From assembly GCA_045616165.1 (NCBI GenBank), contig JAZLGF010000049.1:8778-72777 (forward strand): a stretch of 64,000 nucleotides of DNA. The letters run 5' to 3'. The DNA is from RGIG5612 sp045616165. Lineage in GTDB: Bacteria; Bacillota; Clostridia; Lachnospirales; Lachnospiraceae. Below, piece after piece: positions 1-8,428 of the stretch. Position numbers and translations under genes: made by a program. Position 1 is the stretch's first letter; each line of letters begins with the position of its first letter. Under the pieces are notes generated by a model. That model did no database searches, was not told where the DNA came from, and worked only from the letters and a program-made list of their open reading frames with translations.

Positions 1-868
1 ATACATTTTTATCAAATAATGTATCTATTACTCCAATTGTTGGTTCAACCGTTGGGGGTGGTATAATCATAGTATCTTCTTTTTCTTTTTCTTCATAATG
101 TCCTAATTCGACCTTTGAAAAATCAGCCGAAACCATAGATATCATATAAGGAATTTTATTTTTTAATATATTAAACGTCTCTTGATCAACTAGAATTGTA
201 TCATCTCCATAAAAAGAATATCTGTATTTAATTTGATTTATTTCTATTTTGTCTAATAACTCGGCTACTGTTTTTTCTGTTTTATAAAAAGTCACTAGGA
301 AGTATTCGGTATCAATTTCTGTATTTAAGTTAGGAACTGACAATGATTCAATAACTGAACAATCTGTAATTACTTTTCTAATCATTGACTTACTTAGTTC
401 ATACCCCTCATACGATATTTTATTTTCAGGTTCATTAAAATTACTAGAAGTTGCAACTCCATTTAATTTTTCAACAATAAATTTTTTTACGATACTTAAT
501 TTTTGAAGAGCATCTTCAATAGTATTTTTATCAATATAATATGTTATAATATGTTTTTCTTTCCCTTCTTCATCGTCAGAAAATCTTGCGCCAACAATTA
601 TATCATTTATTTTTTTTCCTCTTTGCTTTAATAACTCTTTAATCCTATTTGTTTTTGCAATAATATCATTATAATTTACGTCAATAAGAAACCCTCGGAA
701 TAACTTATCTGCGTTATCATAGAACGAAACTATACTAATAAGGTTTCGTTCTATATCATTTATTTTTTCTACACTAACTTCATTTTTTGGCTTTAAATTA
801 TTTAAAATCTTTTTTTTCTTATATTTTTCATCCCTAAACCTTAAATTTACTTTTAATAACGGATTCAT
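1..868 (-). CDS. ietS: IetS-like subtilisin-family (S8) serine protease, N-terminal part, cut by window edge
   Basis: Reading down from the ATG at 868 there is an open frame of 289 codons that leaves the window at base 1, so only the N-terminus is present. The first ~270 residues are a charged, lysine-rich extension without a recognised motif. Near residue 277 comes PTIGVIDTLFD, which matches the segment around the catalytic aspartate of S8 subtilases (D282 here). The His and Ser parts of the triad would lie outside. No signal peptide is seen, so a cytoplasmic protease is likely. It starts 2 nt after the stop of the AAA+ ATPase, so the two are surely co-transcribed. An AAA ATPase followed by an S8 protease is the layout of the IetAS anti-phage system. 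Assignment to that system is inference from pairing and motifs. Confidence 0.72.
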   Translation of the reverse strand, partial: MNPLLKVNLRFRDEKYKKKKILNNLKPKNEVSVEKINDIERNLISIVSFYDNADKLFRGFLIDVNYNDIIAKTNRIKELLKQRGKKINDIIVGARFSDDEEGKEKHIITYYIDKNTIEDALQKLSIVKKFIVEKLNGVATSSNFNEPENKISYEGYELSKSMIRKVITDCSVIESLSVPNLNTEIDTEYFLVTFYKTEKTVAELLDKIEINQIKYRYSFYGDDTILVDQETFNILKNKIPYMISMVSADFSKVELGHYEEKEKEDTMIIPPPTVEPTIGVIDTLFDKNV

Positions 869-870
869 AA

Positions 871-1905
871 TTATTTATCTCTCAACTTTCTTGATACACT
901 GCTTTTAGGTATTTGCGTAAGAATTTCTATTTCTCGAGTAGTATATCCTTGCCCTTTTAATTTTTGAACATCTAAACTTGTATCATTTGCAAATACATTA
1001 TATATTTTTCTAAGATAACTATATTCATTTGTATCATCACAAAACGCTATAGATGTTCTTATAATTGGCTCTAAATCTCCTGGATATGGCAATTCTTCTT
1101 GATTTTTTAATATTTTATGAAACAATCTTAAATCTTGTTTAAGATTTTCTGATTTTTTTAAATTTGCCGTTAATATCAAATCTGCAATTTGAATCAAATC
1201 ATTTTTACTATATCTATCAAATGAAACAATAGCATCAAATCTTCTAAGCAATGCTTTGTCAAATTGTTCTATCAGATTTGTAGTTGCTATAATTGGTGTT
1301 TTAGTTTTCAGCCCATCAATCATTCTCAAAAAAGTAGATGTTACTCTTCCCATTTCTCTTAAATCATTTGAACAAATACGATTTAATACAATTGCATCTA
1401 TTTCATCCAAAAGAACAATGCAGTTTCTGCTTGATAGATAATTTATTTCATCAAACATCTGAGTAATATTTTTCGAGGTTTCACCTAATCTACTATCTAT
1501 TAATTTTTCAAAACTAACCGATAAGATATCTCTATTTAACAATCTGGCTATTTGATAAGCTGATTCCGTCTTTCCGCTTCCTGGTTTTCCATAAAATAAA
1601 AATCGTGAAACGTTTTTATTGTTACGAATTGCTCTTGTTATTCCAACAATATCCTCTTCAATAATTTCTGGAAGATACAATGCTTTTGATGAATATTCTA
1701 CTTTTTCTAAAAATCTTAAATTTTTATACATAGTTTGAGGAACATAATAATTTGTCGTAGAAATAATTTCCATAATATATTGTGCAGTATAATCATCACC
1801 ATTCTGATTTAATTCTTTGGCAATTTCTGTAACTTCGTTCAAGAAAGCATCTTCGTTATGTTCAATATGAAATTTTATTAAATTTACAAGCGTCTGCTTT
1901 TTCAT
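871..1905 (-). CDS. ietA: IetA-like AAA+ ATPase with C-terminal helix-turn-helix
   Basis: The protein has 344 residues from the ATG at 1905, chosen because AAGGAG lies 6 nt upstream; a longer frame to 1968 lacks a ribosome site. It is a classic AAA+ ATPase: Walker A GKPGSGKT (about 106-113), Walker B IVLLDE (about 163-168), sensor-1 ATTN (about 207) and an LRRFD arginine-finger region (about 220). The last ~30 residues (GQGYTTREIEILTQIPKSS within them) look like a helix-turn-helix, suggesting DNA binding. It is the first gene of a two-gene operon with the S8 protease and has a strong promoter of its own. In IetAS-type pairs the ATPase is thought to regulate or deliver substrates to the protease; here that role is inferred. 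Confidence 0.78.
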   Translation of the reverse strand: MKKQTLVNLIKFHIEHNEDAFLNEVTEIAKELNQNGDDYTAQYIMEIISTTNYYVPQTMYKNLRFLEKVEYSSKALYLPEIIEEDIVGITRAIRNNKNVSRFLFYGKPGSGKTESAYQIARLLNRDILSVSFEKLIDSRLGETSKNITQMFDEINYLSSRNCIVLLDEIDAIVLNRICSNDLREMGRVTSTFLRMIDGLKTKTPIIATTNLIEQFDKALLRRFDAIVSFDRYSKNDLIQIADLILTANLKKSENLKQDLRLFHKILKNQEELPYPGDLEPIIRTSIAFCDDTNEYSYLRKIYNVFANDTSLDVQKLKGQGYTTREIEILTQIPKSSVSRKLRDK

Positions 1906-1926
1906 GTTATACTCCTTTTTAATTTT

Positions 1927-1967
1927 ATTATATGGGTCATTGGGACAAAAGTCAATATTTTGGGACA
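1927..1967 (-). promoter_or_regulatory. Promoter of the ATPase-protease pair with two direct repeats
   Basis: On the minus strand TTGACT (1950-1955) and TATAAT (1927-1932) are separated by exactly 17 nt, a near-consensus sigma-A promoter. The octamer TGTCCCAA occurs twice in the same direction, at 1940-1947 in the spacer and at 1960-1967 just upstream of the -35 box. The copies are 20 bp apart, about two helix turns. They could be operators, perhaps for the HTH tail of the ATPase; that is inference. Confidence 0.7.
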
Positions 1968-2210
1968 TTTTTCTTAAATATGTCTATTATCTCAAAGCTC
2001 TGACTATTGTCCGAAAACATGTGTCATTATTTTAATATTGTTGTTTTCATATCTCGCTGTAAAATTTATTTAAAAAATTCAGATGGGAAATGCCCTCTTT
2101 TGAATTTTAAAATTTTTTTGATGGGTTTGTCATCCAAATTTGGAGTCACAATAAACTTTTTGCCATTGCACTTGCCTAACATTGCTTTCAAGACCCAAGT
2201 AAACAAAACA
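1968..2210. other. Intergenic stretch, no gene seen
   Basis: AT-rich spacer upstream of the ATPase promoter. The short frames on either strand have no ribosome site or protein-like composition. Apart from the promoter (1927-1967) and the hairpin at 2211-2234, nothing was recognised. Confidence 0.5.
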
Positions 2211-2234
2211 AGGGCTTGGCAACTGCCAAGCCCT
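2211..2234 (-). terminator. Rho-independent terminator after the lipoprotein gene
   Basis: A perfect 11-bp inverted repeat, AGGGCTTGGCA and TGCCAAGCCCT, is separated by 2 nt. In the minus direction it is followed by TGTTTTGTTT. It lies about 55 nt beyond the stop of the lipoprotein gene. Confidence 0.65.
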
Positions 2235-2289
2235 GTCAACATTTCTTAAATTTTACCTTCTTCTTACTTCAGTACAACGCCGGTAAAAA

Positions 2290-2739
2290 TTATTCCTCAA
2301 TATCCTCAGGTATATCACTAACAAAACTAATTGATTTTCCGTTATTAGTAAGAATAATTCCCTCAAGAGTTCTTTCGTATGTTAGTTCAAGATATTCACC
2401 AGAATCTTTCCATTGTCCCGAAGGTAGTTGATCATAAAGTTCAGGATCAATTTTAATTTTAATGTTCTTATCGTCAATTAATACGATTTCACCTTCAACG
2501 CCAGGGTTTCCAGCCTCATTATCGTATATCGATAAATGATTTCCATATTCATGATGATTCATTAATATTGATAAATGCCACCAACTTCCGATATAGTCTT
2601 CCGGGTCATCAACCTCAACCGCTTGATATTCACCCATAGCAAGAGTTAATGCTTCTTCATCGATATCTTTTGAGCCACAAGCAAAAATAATTAATGTAGT
2701 TAATAATAAAAGAAATATTAATGTAAACCGTCTCTTCAT
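2290..2739 (-). CDS. Small secreted lipoprotein of unknown function
   Basis: 149 residues from the ATG at 2739, chosen because GGAG lies about 10 nt upstream and because the signal peptide then starts MKRRFTLIF. A hydrophobic stretch ends in a lipobox, IIFACG, with the acylated cysteine at about residue 21. The mature part is acidic, with several Asp/Glu and Tyr/Trp residues (EDYIGSWWHLSI, SGQWKDSGEYLELTYE). This alternation resembles the small beta-rich lipoproteins that Clostridia often encode. No catalytic motif is visible. It stands alone between two hairpins and is probably monocistronic. Confidence 0.75.
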   Translation of the reverse strand: MKRRFTLIFLLLLTTLIIFACGSKDIDEEALTLAMGEYQAVEVDDPEDYIGSWWHLSILMNHHEYGNHLSIYDNEAGNPGVEGEIVLIDDKNIKIKIDPELYDQLPSGQWKDSGEYLELTYERTLEGIILTNNGKSISFVSDIPEDIEE

Positions 2740-3039
2740 CGTAGTCTCTCCAAACCTCGTAATCATTTTATTTTCAAATGGTTCCAATTTGTAACCATCT
2801 AGTTATCGACTCTTTATAGATATATTTTTCCATATTCTCATGTATCGCAAGAGATTAATGTGGGCCAACATTTGGCTCCACCATAAACCTACATTTTTAT
2901 TATGGTATTAACAATTATTGACATTATAATATATTTTATTTTGACATTCAAACTAACGTTGATAGTATTTTCATGTTTCCTGAGCATCGGTGACGAAGAA
3001 AATAATAAGCCGGATTTATGCAGTACTAGTTTAAACGAC
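2740..3039. other. Intergenic stretch with one imperfect hairpin
   Basis: No coding sequence is apparent. An imperfect inverted repeat around 2859-2882 (GTGGGCCAA with TTGGCTCCAC, one bulge) may be structured RNA upstream of the lipoprotein, but it has no U-tract. Nothing else was recognised. Confidence 0.4.
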
Positions 3040-3067
3040 ACTGGGCTTGGCAATTACCAAGCCCAGT
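3040..3067 (-). terminator. Hairpin, possible terminator of the B-repeat protein gene
   Basis: 11-bp arms ACTGGGCTTGG and CCAAGCCCAGT with a 6-nt loop, about 97 nt past the stop of the B-repeat protein gene. The stem shares GGGCTTGG with the terminator at 2211. The T-tract in the minus direction is weak (GTCGTTTAAACT), while the plus side has ATTTTTT ten nt away, so direction and strength are uncertain. Confidence 0.4.
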
Positions 3068-3163
3068 AGGGTACTATTTTTTAATCAAGTTATCGCAAGA
3101 ATTTTTGCTGCAATTCTCTAATAAAAGCACATATTCCATTAAAAATATCCTTTTTACAGTAAC

Positions 3164-5359
3164 TTATTGGATTTTATTTTGTAAGTTGTCCTGATAAGTA
3201 ATGATTCCATTATCTGTTATTCCTCCTATGTAATAACAATCATCATAATGGAATACTAATATAATATGCGCTCCGTCACTAAAATATCTTTCTTGAGTTA
3301 AACGTATTGTAAAAAATCCATTTGATTTTGCTTTGCTTTCTGCTAGATAATAGCGTTGTCCATTACTATAAAAATATCCATCTGTATCCGAACTTCCTGA
3401 ATATGGATAAACGTCTAGACACATTCCATCTGAACCAAGCATTAAATCCTTTGTTCCTTTATTATTTATATGTAAATAACAACTAGTTTGATATTTACCA
3501 GGTCTTGTTTCAAGATATCCCGTAAAATTTGGTTTTAATGCAGTTGTCACTACCTGTGGTTCACTTAATACACTATAATATGTTTTTCCATTTACCTCTT
3601 TATATGTCATTATTTTATAGTAATATTTTTGACCGGCTTTTACATTTGTATCACGGTAAAACCGTGAATAAGTTGTTGATGCAATCTTTGTATATGTTCC
3701 CGTTTTAGATGTACTCCTATAAACAATACATCCATCCGCATTCTCATCTAAAAGATTAAAAAGAACATTATTTACCTTACAACTTAACTTTGCAGCAGTA
3801 AGTGTAGATGGCTTTTTCCATCCCCAAATTGCATAAAGTTTAACAACACCATTATTTTTTGATGTTAAATTTAACACTGTTGCTTTATTTTTATACATGG
3901 TTCCAGAACCATCTTCTTTAGTGTTCCAGCCTTGAAATGCTAAAGATACGGTTTTTCTATTATAAGCATCCGTACCTATTTCAACACTTGCAGTAAATGA
4001 ATTATTTGGTAAAACAACTTGTTCGTCAGATACGCAAGTTATTGGGTTCATAGTACCAACTGCATGATCATCATTTGCATAAAATTCTATTGTATATTGA
4101 ATAGTATTCCATTTTGCATATAAATTAATATTGCCAGCTGAACCCTTGGTAATTTCTAACACCTTATTTGTGAATTCACTATCTCTATACCAGCCGCCAA
4201 ACTCATATCCTTGTTTAGTTGGGTTCTTTAACGTTATTGTAGCTGTTGTAACTGTATATGTTGTTGGATTACTACTATTATTCTTTCCTCCATTTAAGTT
4301 ATAAGTAATAGTATATTTCTTTTTTCCCCACTTTGCATACAGTGTTTTATTACCTGTACTGCCTTTTGCTATACTCGTTACTTTTGTCTTATAGCCCGAA
4401 TCACTATACCAACCCTTGAACGTATAGCCTGTCCTGGTTGGATTCTTTAACGTTATTGTAGCTGTTGTAATTTTATATGTTGCTGGATTATTACTATTAT
4501 TCTTTCCTCCATTTAAGTTATAAGTAATAGTATATTCCTTTGCTGCCCACTTCGCATACAATGTCTTATTTCCTGTACTGCCTTTTGCTATACTTGTTAC
4601 TTTTGTCTTATAGCCCGAATCACTATACCAGCCCTTAAATGTATATGCCGTTTTTGTTGGGTTCTTTAACGTTATTGTAGCTGTTGTAACTGTATATGTT
4701 GTTGGATTACTACTATTATTCTTTCCTCCATTTAAGTTATAAGTAATAGTATATTTCTTTTTTTCCCACTTTGCATACAGTGTCATTGCTTTATTGTTTT
4801 TAGCTGGAATCGTTGTAATCTTTGTCTTGAATTTTGAATCTGTATACCAACCCTTGAATGTATAGCCTGTTCTTGTTGGATTTAACAGTTTTAATTCCGC
4901 ATGATTCTTATACAATGTTGCTGGATTACTACTATTATTCTTTCCCCCCCCATTTAATACATATGTTATTACATATCCTGTTTTAGGTATAATCTGTTGT
5001 TCTACAAGAATTTCTCCACATTCTGAACAATGCTTTCCTTCTGTCTTTCCATCTTTAGTTGCTGTTGGCGCTACTGCTTTATCTATTACTTCTGTATGAC
5101 CTGTAGCTGGGATTATCCAACTATTTTCTTCAATCTCATTATTTCCTTCTGAATCTGAAAAATACTTGGAACAATCCGCACAATAATAATACTCACTGTT
5201 TCCATCTTCCGTACACGTTGCTGACTTTGCTTCTGTTGTACTCATATTATGTTCATGTAATGATTCCGTTTCTCCTGCCATCGTTGAAAGAGGCATCATT
5301 TGAAATGCCATTAAAACAACAATACTTATTGCACAAATTCTTTTTAAAAAGTTATTCAT
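3164..5359 (-). CDS. Secreted surface protein with InlB-type B-repeats
   Basis: 731 residues with a signal peptide (about 1-28, ending STMAG) and GGGGA upstream of the ATG. Residues ~40-128 hold two CxxC-containing segments typical of Firmicute surface proteins. Residues 129-417 are four Listeria-Bacteroides (InlB B) repeats of about 70 residues, each with a YxITYNLNGG start and a KTLYAKW-type end. A fifth, diverged repeat runs to ~505. A fibronectin-III-like stretch (about 515-600, KYYYKIMTYKEVNGKTYYS) and an unassigned C-terminal domain follow. No LPxTG signal or membrane anchor is seen, so attachment may be non-covalent. Codons 137-139 are written as a G8 run, a possible slippage site. Function is probably adhesion or display; no partner is evident. 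Confidence 0.82.
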   Translation of the reverse strand: MNNFLKRICAISIVVLMAFQMMPLSTMAGETESLHEHNMSTTEAKSATCTEDGNSEYYYCADCSKYFSDSEGNNEIEENSWIIPATGHTEVIDKAVAPTATKDGKTEGKHCSECGEILVEQQIIPKTGYVITYVLNGGGKNNSSNPATLYKNHAELKLLNPTRTGYTFKGWYTDSKFKTKITTIPAKNNKAMTLYAKWEKKKYTITYNLNGGKNNSSNPTTYTVTTATITLKNPTKTAYTFKGWYSDSGYKTKVTSIAKGSTGNKTLYAKWAAKEYTITYNLNGGKNNSNNPATYKITTATITLKNPTRTGYTFKGWYSDSGYKTKVTSIAKGSTGNKTLYAKWGKKKYTITYNLNGGKNNSSNPTTYTVTTATITLKNPTKQGYEFGGWYRDSEFTNKVLEITKGSAGNINLYAKWNTIQYTIEFYANDDHAVGTMNPITCVSDEQVVLPNNSFTASVEIGTDAYNRKTVSLAFQGWNTKEDGSGTMYKNKATVLNLTSKNNGVVKLYAIWGWKKPSTLTAAKLSCKVNNVLFNLLDENADGCIVYRSTSKTGTYTKIASTTYSRFYRDTNVKAGQKYYYKIMTYKEVNGKTYYSVLSEPQVVTTALKPNFTGYLETRPGKYQTSCYLHINNKGTKDLMLGSDGMCLDVYPYSGSSDTDGYFYSNGQRYYLAESKAKSNGFFTIRLTQERYFSDGAHIILVFHYDDCYYIGGITDNGIITYQDNLQNKIQ
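4109..4975 (-). repeat. Tandem ~220-bp repeats coding for B-repeats
   Basis: Four successive units, three of them almost identical in DNA sequence (for example the stretches around 4290, 4510 and 4730). Such similarity allows repeat number to change by recombination. Assembly collapse or expansion here would change protein length by about 73 residues per unit. Confidence 0.8.
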
Positions 5360-5691
5360 TATATTCCCCTTTTTTCAATTACCTGTTTACAAAATGTCGA
5401 TTGTAGCGTACATCTTTTGAATTTTAACATTATTCTTTATTTTTATCAAACTCAAAAAATAACTGTTGTACTTTTTTAAAAACAAGGTGTATATGAATTT
5501 TTTAGTCTCTATTAACCAGGTCTTTTGTATGATTCTTTTCTTCATGTAACAGTAAAAAACCGACATTTCTTTTTCACACAAATTTTTATGCTTTCCAATA
5601 ATTGTTTTCTATTATAGCATCCATATCATAGCAATATTTTTGTTCATTATATACATCAATAAGCGGTTCTATCTATCCTTGACAAATATAA
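5360..5691. other. Intergenic stretch upstream of the B-repeat gene
   Basis: Very AT-rich sequence carrying, presumably, the promoter of the B-repeat protein. One 64-codon minus-strand frame is low-complexity (Lys/Ile/Tyr) and has no ribosome site, so I do not call it a gene. Confidence 0.4.
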
Positions 5692-5720
5692 AGTAGTTTA
5701 TTTAATAAACTGCTTTTTTT
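5692..5720 (+). terminator. Orphan plus-strand terminator
   Basis: AGTAGTTTAT and ATAAACTGCT pair across a 3-nt loop (one G-T pair), followed by seven T. No intact + strand gene precedes it. The sequence before it, GACAAATATAAAG, resembles GGCAAATATAAAG near 12409, so both could be remnants of one older element. Confidence 0.5.
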
Positions 5721-5841
5721 ACAATTTTGTATTTGCTAATCTAAAAACGGTCCACAAAACGGCATAAATCCAGTTGAAAAACGGTCCACTCTTTCAGTAA
5801 GACCAACGGTATGAGATACTCGTACCGGAGGTAAAGAAGGA

Positions 5842-7108
5842 GTGAAGACATTAATGGACAAATACACAATAATTAAACTCAAGATGGAGGGCGTTTCAAG
5901 CAGGCAGATTGCAAAGATTCTTAATATTGACCGTAAAACAGTTGCTGACTACTGGAACGAATTCTCTGATAATCTTAAAAAACTTGGACTGAATGTAAAT
6001 TCTGCAGAAGATTTAAGGCAAATGCAAAGCATAATGCTTGATGCACCAAAATATGATACTTCAAGCAGAAAGCCTAAAAAATATACGGCAGAGCTTGACT
6101 CATATCTTGATGAAATCTTAGTAGCAGAAGAAGAAAAGAAAAAGATTCTTGATTGGAAAAAACAGCAGTTAACCGACGTTTAAATATACGAAATGGTTAC
6201 AGCTGCCGGATATGATATAGGCCGTTCAACACTAAGTGCGCATATCAAAGAAAACCGCCAAAAACAAAGTGAGGCATTCATCAGGCAAGAATACGGTTTC
6301 GGCGATAGACTTGAATACGACTTTGGCGAAGTTGTTTTAAACTTTTGGGAAACCCCACTAAAGTTTGATTATCCTTAAAATGTCCTTGTACTACAATTAC
6401 AATATCAATGTTACAAATTGTTTTTCTGGAAACGAGAAGGGATTTGTAGAAGGAAGCGTTAAGGAATTAAGAAAAGAATTGTTTAATAAGCAGTATAAAT
6501 TTGATTTCTTTGAAGCTGTAGAAAAGTACATGCAAGAAAGGCTCATAGAACTTAATAAGGACTCCTTAATTGAAGAAGAAAAAAAGTATTTAAAACCAAT
6601 AAAACCAAAGCTTGAGCTTGGAACTATTTCAAGACAAGTTGTTGATAAATATAGTTTTGTAAGAGTTGAGAACAACTTCTATTCTGTGCCAGACTATTTG
6701 GTTGGAAGAGAAGTAATAATTAAGAATTACTTAAGAGAATTACTGGTATATGCTGACTCGGGCATAGTCGCAAAGCACAAAAAAGTAGATGGCTTTGGCG
6801 AAATGCAAATCTACATATTCCACTACCTTGATACACTAGCCAAGAAGCCTGGTGCTGTAAAGAACTCGAAAGTTCTAAAAAGCAAAGCAGAACTTAAAAC
6901 CATCTACGATACCTATTTTACTAAACGAACAAAAGAATTCATAGATATATTAAAAGAAAACTCACAGCTTTCATACGAGGTTTTTCAAGAAGTTTTGATT
7001 CCAAGAGGCAAGACAACTATTGTATATGAATCGTCTCCTCCAAAGACGATAGAAGAAAACATTACCAAACAAGAACACAAATTCGTAAACTGTCAGAATT
7101 ACTATTAA
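5842..7108 (+). pseudogene. istA: IS21 transposase IstA, degraded
   Basis: The remains are spread over three frames. 5842-6183 encodes the N-terminal HTH (SSRQIAKILNIDRKTVADYW). 6193-6378 covers the segment up to the first catalytic aspartate (LEYDFGEV). 6365-7108 resumes at the last catalytic glutamate region (SGNEKGFVEGSV) and runs to the C-terminus. The stretch between the first Asp and the last Glu is missing, so the DDE site is incomplete. An in-frame TAA at 6181 also breaks the reading frame. An intact IstA would be roughly 400-500 residues. A ribosome site (AAGGAG) precedes the first segment. Confidence 0.82.
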
Positions 7109-7123
7109 AAGGAGGGGCTGAAT

Positions 7124-7290
7124 ATGTCAATTAAAGAACTTGCGAAGGAATTAAAACTGCCATACATATATGAAAACTACGAAGAACTAATCAAAGAAGC
7201 AATAGATTTAAAGCAAACACCTGAAGAATTTCTATCCTATTTTCTGCAAAAGGAATCTGAAAGAATAAAAGAATCTCGTCAAGCTCTTGC
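7124..7290 (+). pseudogene. istB: IS21 helper ATPase IstB, truncated fragment
   Basis: About 55 codons from an ATG preceded by AAAGGAGGGG match the start of IstB (IKELAKELKLPYIYENYEEL...). After residue ~55 the frame continues for a further ~85 codons into unrelated antisense DNA of the ATP-grasp gene, so that tail is not IstB. Walker A and all later parts are absent. The break near 7290 marks a deletion junction between the IS and the glycan locus. Confidence 0.75.
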
Positions 7291-7435
7291 CGGGGGAGGG
7301 CAATTCTTCCTCATATTCATTTATGCGGCTTTTGCCATCTCAATTTCAATCCTTCCGTCATTGAAAATCATAACTTTTTTTAATTTGGTCGAATGTCTTC
7401 TCCGTTACTGCATCCACGCCTTTGTAATCTTTTAC
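7291..7435 (-). other. Junction region between IS21 remnant and glycan locus
   Basis: Minus-strand sequence after the ATP-grasp stop stays open for ~25 more codons (KDYKGVDAVTEKTFDQ) before a second stop. A second frame starting at a nearby ATG encodes MIFNDGRIEIEMAKAA then stops. These may be the ruined tail of the ATP-grasp gene or a lost downstream gene. No function can be assigned. Confidence 0.3.
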
Positions 7436-8416
7436 TCACTCAGGCAATTCCTGTTTTTCCTTTACTATTTTCACTTCATTATATTTCATCAAATAAATGC
7501 CTTCTTCGTATGCACCTATTTTTTTTTCATTTGCAATTCCATTTAAATTGTTCAAAATTAATGTCATGTGATCACAGCCGGATTCATGCGCATGAGGATA
7601 ACCTCCTCCAAAACGAGGATTAACCTCCGATATGTAATACTCACCGTCGATTTCAAAAATATCAATATCAATCTGCCCGAGCCAACCGCTGTCTTTGCAG
7701 AAACAGATAATCAGTTCAAAGAGTTTTTCATCTTTGAAACTAACCGCTTTGTCAGTTTCACCAGCACGCATCAGAAGTTTCTTCTTGGTAAAGATAGATA
7801 CAACCTCGTGTGAAAGCATGTCAATGTAAACATCTGCGCCAATTTCCTGTCCTCTTAGGTACTCCTGAATCATCAGGCCATCAGTGTACTTCCAGATAAG
7901 TTCAAGAGTATCTTTATCTTCAACCTTAGAAATGGCAATTGACGCACTACCTCGAATAGGTTTTACGAACACAGGGAAAGCAATTTGCCCAGCGTCTACA
8001 TCTCTATAAAAAGCATCCTTGTTTTCATAGCTCTTAGCACAGTTATAACCATGTTCACTGAGCCAGCGAAACATATGCATCTTGTCAAGAGCGCGCTCAC
8101 AAAGTTCATAGGACGAGCCTATGACGGTCACGCCAATTTCTGCAAATCTATCCTTGTTTGCTGCAAGGAGGGACAGTTCCGGATCAATCAACGTCAAAAC
8201 AGCGTTGATTCTTTCTTTTCTGCAAATGTCAAATATAACATCTATGTAACCCTCTTCTGTCATTCGAGGCACCTGATAAAACTTATCCGCTTCATAAACA
8301 GCAGGTGCGATATTTGACATATCAGTTGCCACAACTAGTCCTACATCAACAAATGCTTTTTTAAAATATTGAACGACTTTATTCCGTGTTCCTGCACTAA
8401 GAATCAAAATGTTCAT
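7436..8416 (-). CDS. ATP-grasp ligase (carbamoyl-phosphate-synthase-like)
   Basis: 326 residues. The N-terminal pre-ATP-grasp fold starts MNILILSAGTRNKVVQYF, as in CarB-like and PylC-like ligases. The ATP-grasp core includes FPVFVKPIRGSASIAI (nucleotide-binding loop), MIQEYLRGQEIGADVY and the metal-binding DIDIFEIDGEYYISEVNPRFGGGYPHA split across the site. Family members join a carboxylate to an amine through an acyl-phosphate. It follows the asparagine-synthase-like gene by 12 nt and is last in the module, suggesting addition of an amino acid or amide to a sugar or lipid intermediate. The substrate is unknown. Its 3' end lies beside the IS21 junction, so the C-terminus could be slightly altered. 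Confidence 0.75.
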   Translation of the reverse strand: MNILILSAGTRNKVVQYFKKAFVDVGLVVATDMSNIAPAVYEADKFYQVPRMTEEGYIDVIFDICRKERINAVLTLIDPELSLLAANKDRFAEIGVTVIGSSYELCERALDKMHMFRWLSEHGYNCAKSYENKDAFYRDVDAGQIAFPVFVKPIRGSASIAISKVEDKDTLELIWKYTDGLMIQEYLRGQEIGADVYIDMLSHEVVSIFTKKKLLMRAGETDKAVSFKDEKLFELIICFCKDSGWLGQIDIDIFEIDGEYYISEVNPRFGGGYPHAHESGCDHMTLILNNLNGIANEKKIGAYEEGIYLMKYNEVKIVKEKQELPE

Positions 8417-8428
8417 GTTCTTACTCCC

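Larger units (their letters stand above)
5743..7290 (+). mobile_element. Broken IS21-family insertion sequence
   Basis: The left part has two direct copies of AAAAACGGTCCAC (5743-5755 and 5777-5789), the kind of repeated transposase-binding site found at IS21 ends. Then come an istA remnant and an istB fragment. The DDE core of istA is interrupted and partly missing. istB breaks off near 7290, where the sequence switches to the glycan locus, so the right end is lost. The element cannot move on its own. Confidence 0.8.

Noticed and set aside
5387..5581. 64-codon minus-strand frame in front of the B-repeat gene
   Set aside because: Lys/Ile/Tyr-rich low complexity, no ribosome site, and overlaps the likely promoter region.
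7290..7546. Extension of the istB frame as a 140-residue protein
   Set aside because: After ~55 residues the frame is antisense to the ATP-grasp gene and has no IstB features.
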